Shown here one piece after another: positions 61,688-64,000 of a DNA stretch of 64,000 nt. Each line of letters starts with the position of its first letter. Positions within the stretch are counted from its first letter, which is position 1. The stretch is from Seleniibacterium sp963677135 (lineage in GTDB: Bacteria > Desulfobacterota > Desulfuromonadia > Desulfuromonadales > Geopsychrobacteraceae): positions 124,001 to 188,000 of the forward strand of contig CAXXLS010000017.1 of NCBI GenBank assembly GCA_963677135.2, in the 5' to 3' direction. A program made the translations under genes and the position numbers. The notes under the pieces are model-generated. The model searched no databases, was not told the origin of the DNA, and saw nothing but the letters and a program-made list of their open reading frames with translations.

Positions 61688-63013
61688 ATGCGCTCACTTT
61701 TTTCCACCGTGACCAGAAAAATGATCGCCGGTTACCTGGTGATCCTGGTTTTCAGCCTCAGTGCCATCGGTTTTGCCCTGACGCGCCTCCATCAGCAGAC
61801 CCGGGATACGGAGCAGCTTGTCAACGTCGAATTCCGAATGTTCGAACTGGTGCGCGACCTGCAGCAGAACCTGCTGGCCCAGGAAAATATCGAAAAGCAG
61901 TTGCTGATCCTCAAGGATCCTGCTTTGAGCGAATTGCGGCTGAATCGTAACGAAGAGTTTACCCGCCTGGCCCTGGCCTTGAACCGACCCCCGCTGTCTG
62001 AACCGGTCAAGGTGCTGATCAAGCTGGTGGAAAAATATCGCCAGGCGGAAAACCAGCTGTCGGACACCCTCTTCTGGGAGAACTGGACCGAAGCCCAACA
62101 ATTGTCCAACGAGGTGACCGTTCCGCTGCGCATTCAGATTCTTAATTACCTGGCTGAGTTCCGGCAGCAGAAACAGCAGGAGATCAATACCGGCCTGGCT
62201 CATCTCTCCGCCCGCACCAGTGACGCCTTCCAGATGACCATGCTCCTGACCTTGATCGGTATAGGATTGTCGGCCCCGGTTTCCCTGACGGTTATGATGA
62301 GTATCCATCGTTCCGTGAAAGCCCTGAAGGCGGCGACCCAGAAGATTTCCGCGGGAAGTTTCGACCACCGACCTGAATTGCGCGGTGGCGATGAATTTGC
62401 TCAGCTGGCCAACGATTTCAGAATGATGGGGCAGAAACTCCGGGAGCTCGAGCAGCTGCGGCTTGATGCCAATCCGTTGACCCAGTTGCCGGGCAATCTC
62501 GCCATCGATCGCGAGATAGATCAGCGGATCACCCGCCGGGAGCCGTTCGCCCATCTCTATATCGATCTCGACAATTTCAAGGCCTACAGTGACCGTTACG
62601 GTTACAAGGCCGGTAGCGACGTGCTGGCCATGGTCGGCCAGTTGATCAAGGACGTGGTGGACGAAAAGGGGACCGAAGACGACCTGGTCGGCCACATCGG
62701 TGGCGATGATTACGTCGTATTGACCCATCCCGATGCCGCCGAAGCCATTGCCCAGGAGATTGTCAGTCGCTTTGATGGGACCATTCCTTCTTATTACAGT
62801 CAGAAAGACCGTCAGGCCGGCAGCTTCACCGGTAAGGACCGCTACGGGGTCCGGCGCACTTTCCCGTTGATGACGATATCTATCGCGGTTATCCCTTCAA
62901 CCCATTATGAATATCCCTCCCGCCTGGCCATCAGCCAGGATTGTGCCCGGTTGAAAGAGTATTTGAAAATCCAGGAAGGGAGCAATTACATGCTGGAGAA
63001 ACAGAAAACGTGA
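61688..63013 (+). CDS. Membrane HAMP-GGDEF-variant protein, possible Hypr-type cyclic dinucleotide synthase
   Basis: 441 residues. Membrane helices at ~11-31 and ~182-205 flank a periplasmic helical sensor; a HAMP domain (~207-255) and a GGDEF-type domain (~260-435) follow. The catalytic loop reads HIGGDDY (residues ~336-342) instead of GGDEF, and no RxxD inhibition site precedes it. The two positions that recognise the nucleotide base in canonical cyclases (Asn and Asp, PleD N335/D344) are Ser301 and Ser310 here. A Ser at the Asp position is the described mark of Hypr enzymes such as Geobacter GacA, which make cyclic AMP-GMP. It may be such an enzyme, or an inactive/sensor GGDEF. Overlaps the next gene by 4 bases. 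Confidence 0.8.
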   Translation: MRSLFSTVTRKMIAGYLVILVFSLSAIGFALTRLHQQTRDTEQLVNVEFRMFELVRDLQQNLLAQENIEKQLLILKDPALSELRLNRNEEFTRLALALNRPPLSEPVKVLIKLVEKYRQAENQLSDTLFWENWTEAQQLSNEVTVPLRIQILNYLAEFRQQKQQEINTGLAHLSARTSDAFQMTMLLTLIGIGLSAPVSLTVMMSIHRSVKALKAATQKISAGSFDHRPELRGGDEFAQLANDFRMMGQKLRELEQLRLDANPLTQLPGNLAIDREIDQRITRREPFAHLYIDLDNFKAYSDRYGYKAGSDVLAMVGQLIKDVVDEKGTEDDLVGHIGGDDYVVLTHPDAAEAIAQEIVSRFDGTIPSYYSQKDRQAGSFTGKDRYGVRRTFPLMTISIAVIPSTHYEYPSRLAISQDCARLKEYLKIQEGSNYMLEKQKT

Positions 63014-63393
63014 AAATATCCGTGTTTGTGATTTTTGCCGTACTGGCCTTGTCCGGCTGCGCCCGGTTATGCCCTGAGCCCAAGGTTTCCGTGAATCCGG
63101 ACCAGCTCGCCTTTGAAGAGGCGTGCGCAGGCTTTCAGCAGAGTAACAAAGTGGTCACCCTCGAAAATTTTATCGCGGTCTATCCCGACAGTCCGTGGGC
63201 GGGCCGTGCCCGGACCCTGGTCCTTTATGCGCGGGAGCTGGAGCAGCGCAAAGAGCAGCTGAAACAGCAGCAGAAAACTTTGGCTGAACAGGAAGCCAGA
63301 TTGGAAATCCTGAGCCAGGAGAACCGGGAGCTGGCAGAGACCATCGAGCGCCTCAAGGGGTCCCTGATCGAGCTGGAAAAAAGGCCGCAGTGA
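63010..63393 (+). CDS. Small lipoprotein with coiled coil
   Basis: 127 residues. It starts at GTG 63010, overlapping the stop of the GGDEF gene (GTGA), with GGAGAAA upstream. The lipoprotein signal (KISVFVIFAVLALSGC, Cys ~17) predicts membrane anchoring. The middle (~35-75, FQQSNKVVTLENFIAVYPDS) looks like a single TPR/YbgF-like helical pair, and the rest (~78-125) is a strong coiled coil rich in Glu, Gln and Lys. No family function is known. Translational coupling to the GGDEF gene suggests a joint role, for example in the periplasmic sensing side. Confidence 0.75.
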   Translation: MKISVFVIFAVLALSGCARLCPEPKVSVNPDQLAFEEACAGFQQSNKVVTLENFIAVYPDSPWAGRARTLVLYARELEQRKEQLKQQQKTLAEQEARLEILSQENRELAETIERLKGSLIELEKRPQ

Positions 63394-63472
63394 AAATAAT
63401 ACTGCCGATCGCCACGGGGATACCTCTGGAGAACTGTGACTGTTCATCAATTGACCGTGGAGATCCTGATCA

Positions 63473-63928
63473 ATGGGGAGACTGAAAGGCATGTCAGTGC
63501 TGCTGACGGTGACCATGATTCTGGGCTGTTCCGGTAAAATGCCGGGGAACCTCGGGGTTGATCGGGGGCGCCTGGCCCTTTGCCCTGATTCCCCCAACTG
63601 CGTGAGCAGTCAGAGCGATCCCTCGGATCGGCGGCACTACATCGAGCCCCTGCGCTATCGCGGGACCCGGGCTGCGGCCAAAGAACGTCTCGTCGGCATT
63701 CTCAGCGGCCAGAAACGGGTTCGCATTGTCGCTAATCGAGATGATTATCTCCATGCGGAATTTAAATCCGCCGTCATGGGCTTTGTCGATGACGTGGAAT
63801 TTTACTTTCCGGACGAACCGGTCATTCAGGTCCGCTCGGCAGCGCGCCTCGGCTATAGTGATTTCGGCGTGAACCGGAAAAGGATAGAGCGGATCCGAGC
63901 CGCGTTTCAGGACGGGACATCGTGGTAA
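63473..63928 (+). CDS. DUF1499 lipoprotein
   Basis: 151 residues from ATG 63473 (GGAGAT upstream); ATG 63491 is an alternative. A lipobox (MILGC) gives a lipid-anchored protein. The body matches DUF1499: CPDSPNCVSSQSDPSDRRHY near the start, and FVDDVEFYFPDEP ... QVRSAARLGYSDFGVNRKRI at the end. The function of DUF1499 is unknown. Probably in the operon with the GGDEF-variant and small lipoprotein genes (80-bp gap), and closed by the hairpin at 63936. Confidence 0.88.
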   Translation: MGRLKGMSVLLTVTMILGCSGKMPGNLGVDRGRLALCPDSPNCVSSQSDPSDRRHYIEPLRYRGTRAAAKERLVGILSGQKRVRIVANRDDYLHAEFKSAVMGFVDDVEFYFPDEPVIQVRSAARLGYSDFGVNRKRIERIRAAFQDGTSW

Positions 63929-63935
63929 TTTATGA

Positions 63936-63965
63936 CCGGCGCAGGAGGACAGCCTCCTGCGCCGG
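63936..63965. terminator. 13-bp perfect hairpin after the DUF1499 gene
   Basis: Arms CCGGCGCAGGAGG and CCTCCTGCGCCGG with loop ACAG, followed by AATTGTTTC. Lies between the DUF1499 stop and a possible convergent gene. Confidence 0.8.
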
Positions 63966-63972
63966 AATTGTT

Positions 63973-64000
63973 TCAGGCGGACAGTTTAACGCTGTCTGTT
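63973..64000 (-). CDS. Possible 3' end of a convergent gene
   Basis: On the minus strand an open frame ends with TGA at 63973-63975 after codons reading D-S-V-K-L-S-A. The convergent position just past the hairpin makes a gene end plausible, but only nine codons are in the window. Confidence 0.25.

Noticed and set aside
62380..62400. Literal GGDEF string within the HAMP domain of the 61.7-kb protein (RGGDEFAQLA)
   Set aside because: It matches the GDE-x-G-x-L ending of HAMP domains; the true cyclase loop is GGDDY near 62699.

Overview
The window looks like chromosomal DNA of a Desulfuromonadales/Geobacter-type bacterium (Desulfurobacterota). This is judged from gene content, not from a database match. 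The content includes a dense set of PAS histidine kinases and c-di-GMP enzymes, a sigma-54 response regulator and a sigma-54 promoter, a periplasmic CXXCH heme sensor kinase, a hemerythrin-GGDEF protein, a remnant of what looks like a multiheme-cytochrome-type protein, a long RNase E/G, and a complete livKHMGF operon. Base composition is moderately GC-rich and most genes have clear Shine-Dalgarno sequences. No rRNA, tRNA, CRISPR array, IS transposase or prophage gene was seen.

Region 1 (1-9.3 kb) is signalling. It holds a 5'-truncated PAS kinase, its NtrC-type sigma-54 response regulator, a tiny receiver-like protein without a phospho-acceptor, a large PAS-GGDEF-EAL protein and a FapA/DUF342 protein. 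Region 2 (9.4-11.9 kb) is ilvBN, closed by a strong terminator. Region 3 (12-18.4 kb) is a redox or gas-sensing block. It contains a chemoreceptor with two zinc-binding CZB domains and a cytoplasmic Cys cluster behind a textbook sigma-54 promoter, a hemerythrin-diguanylate cyclase, and a heme-c hybrid kinase.

Region 4 (18.4-27.5 kb) is mixed metabolism and housekeeping: an amidohydrolase, metC, an M42-like peptidase, a YgjP-like metalloprotein, ppiC, a YhiN-type flavoprotein, a SEC-C protein and pdxH. It also carries two copies of an unexplained ~130-bp intergenic element and a truncated secreted-protein gene. Region 5 (27.7-39.2 kb) holds a PocR-PAS hybrid kinase, a Cas4-like/DEDD (DUF2779) nuclease, a LysR regulator divergent from a DapB-like dehydrogenase, and leuC-leuD followed by a FAD/Fe-S D-2-hydroxyacid dehydrogenase.

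Region 6 (39.5-56.2 kb) is largely housekeeping: fabI, hflX, an MltD-type lytic transglycosylase, a TPR-like membrane protein, an Smr protein, a Gly-rich secreted protein, cysK, a dynamin-like GTPase, RNase E/G with a 38-residue tandem-repeat tail, a cytidylate-kinase-like protein, an ABC-F ATPase and a DUF4388-like protein. Region 7 (56.3-61.6 kb) is the branched-chain amino acid importer livKHMGF, with its own promoter, an internal hairpin and a terminator. Region 8 (61.7-64 kb) is a membrane GGDEF-variant protein with two lipoprotein genes. In this GGDEF protein both substrate-base-contacting positions are Ser, so it is a candidate for non-canonical (cGAMP-type) cyclic dinucleotide synthesis.

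Branched-chain amino acid metabolism recurs (ilvBN, leuCD, livKHMGF), as do cyclic dinucleotide signalling and redox sensing. The most interesting signals are the GGDEF variant at 61.7 kb, the paired intergenic elements at 23.0 and 25.2 kb, and the truncated gene beside the second element.
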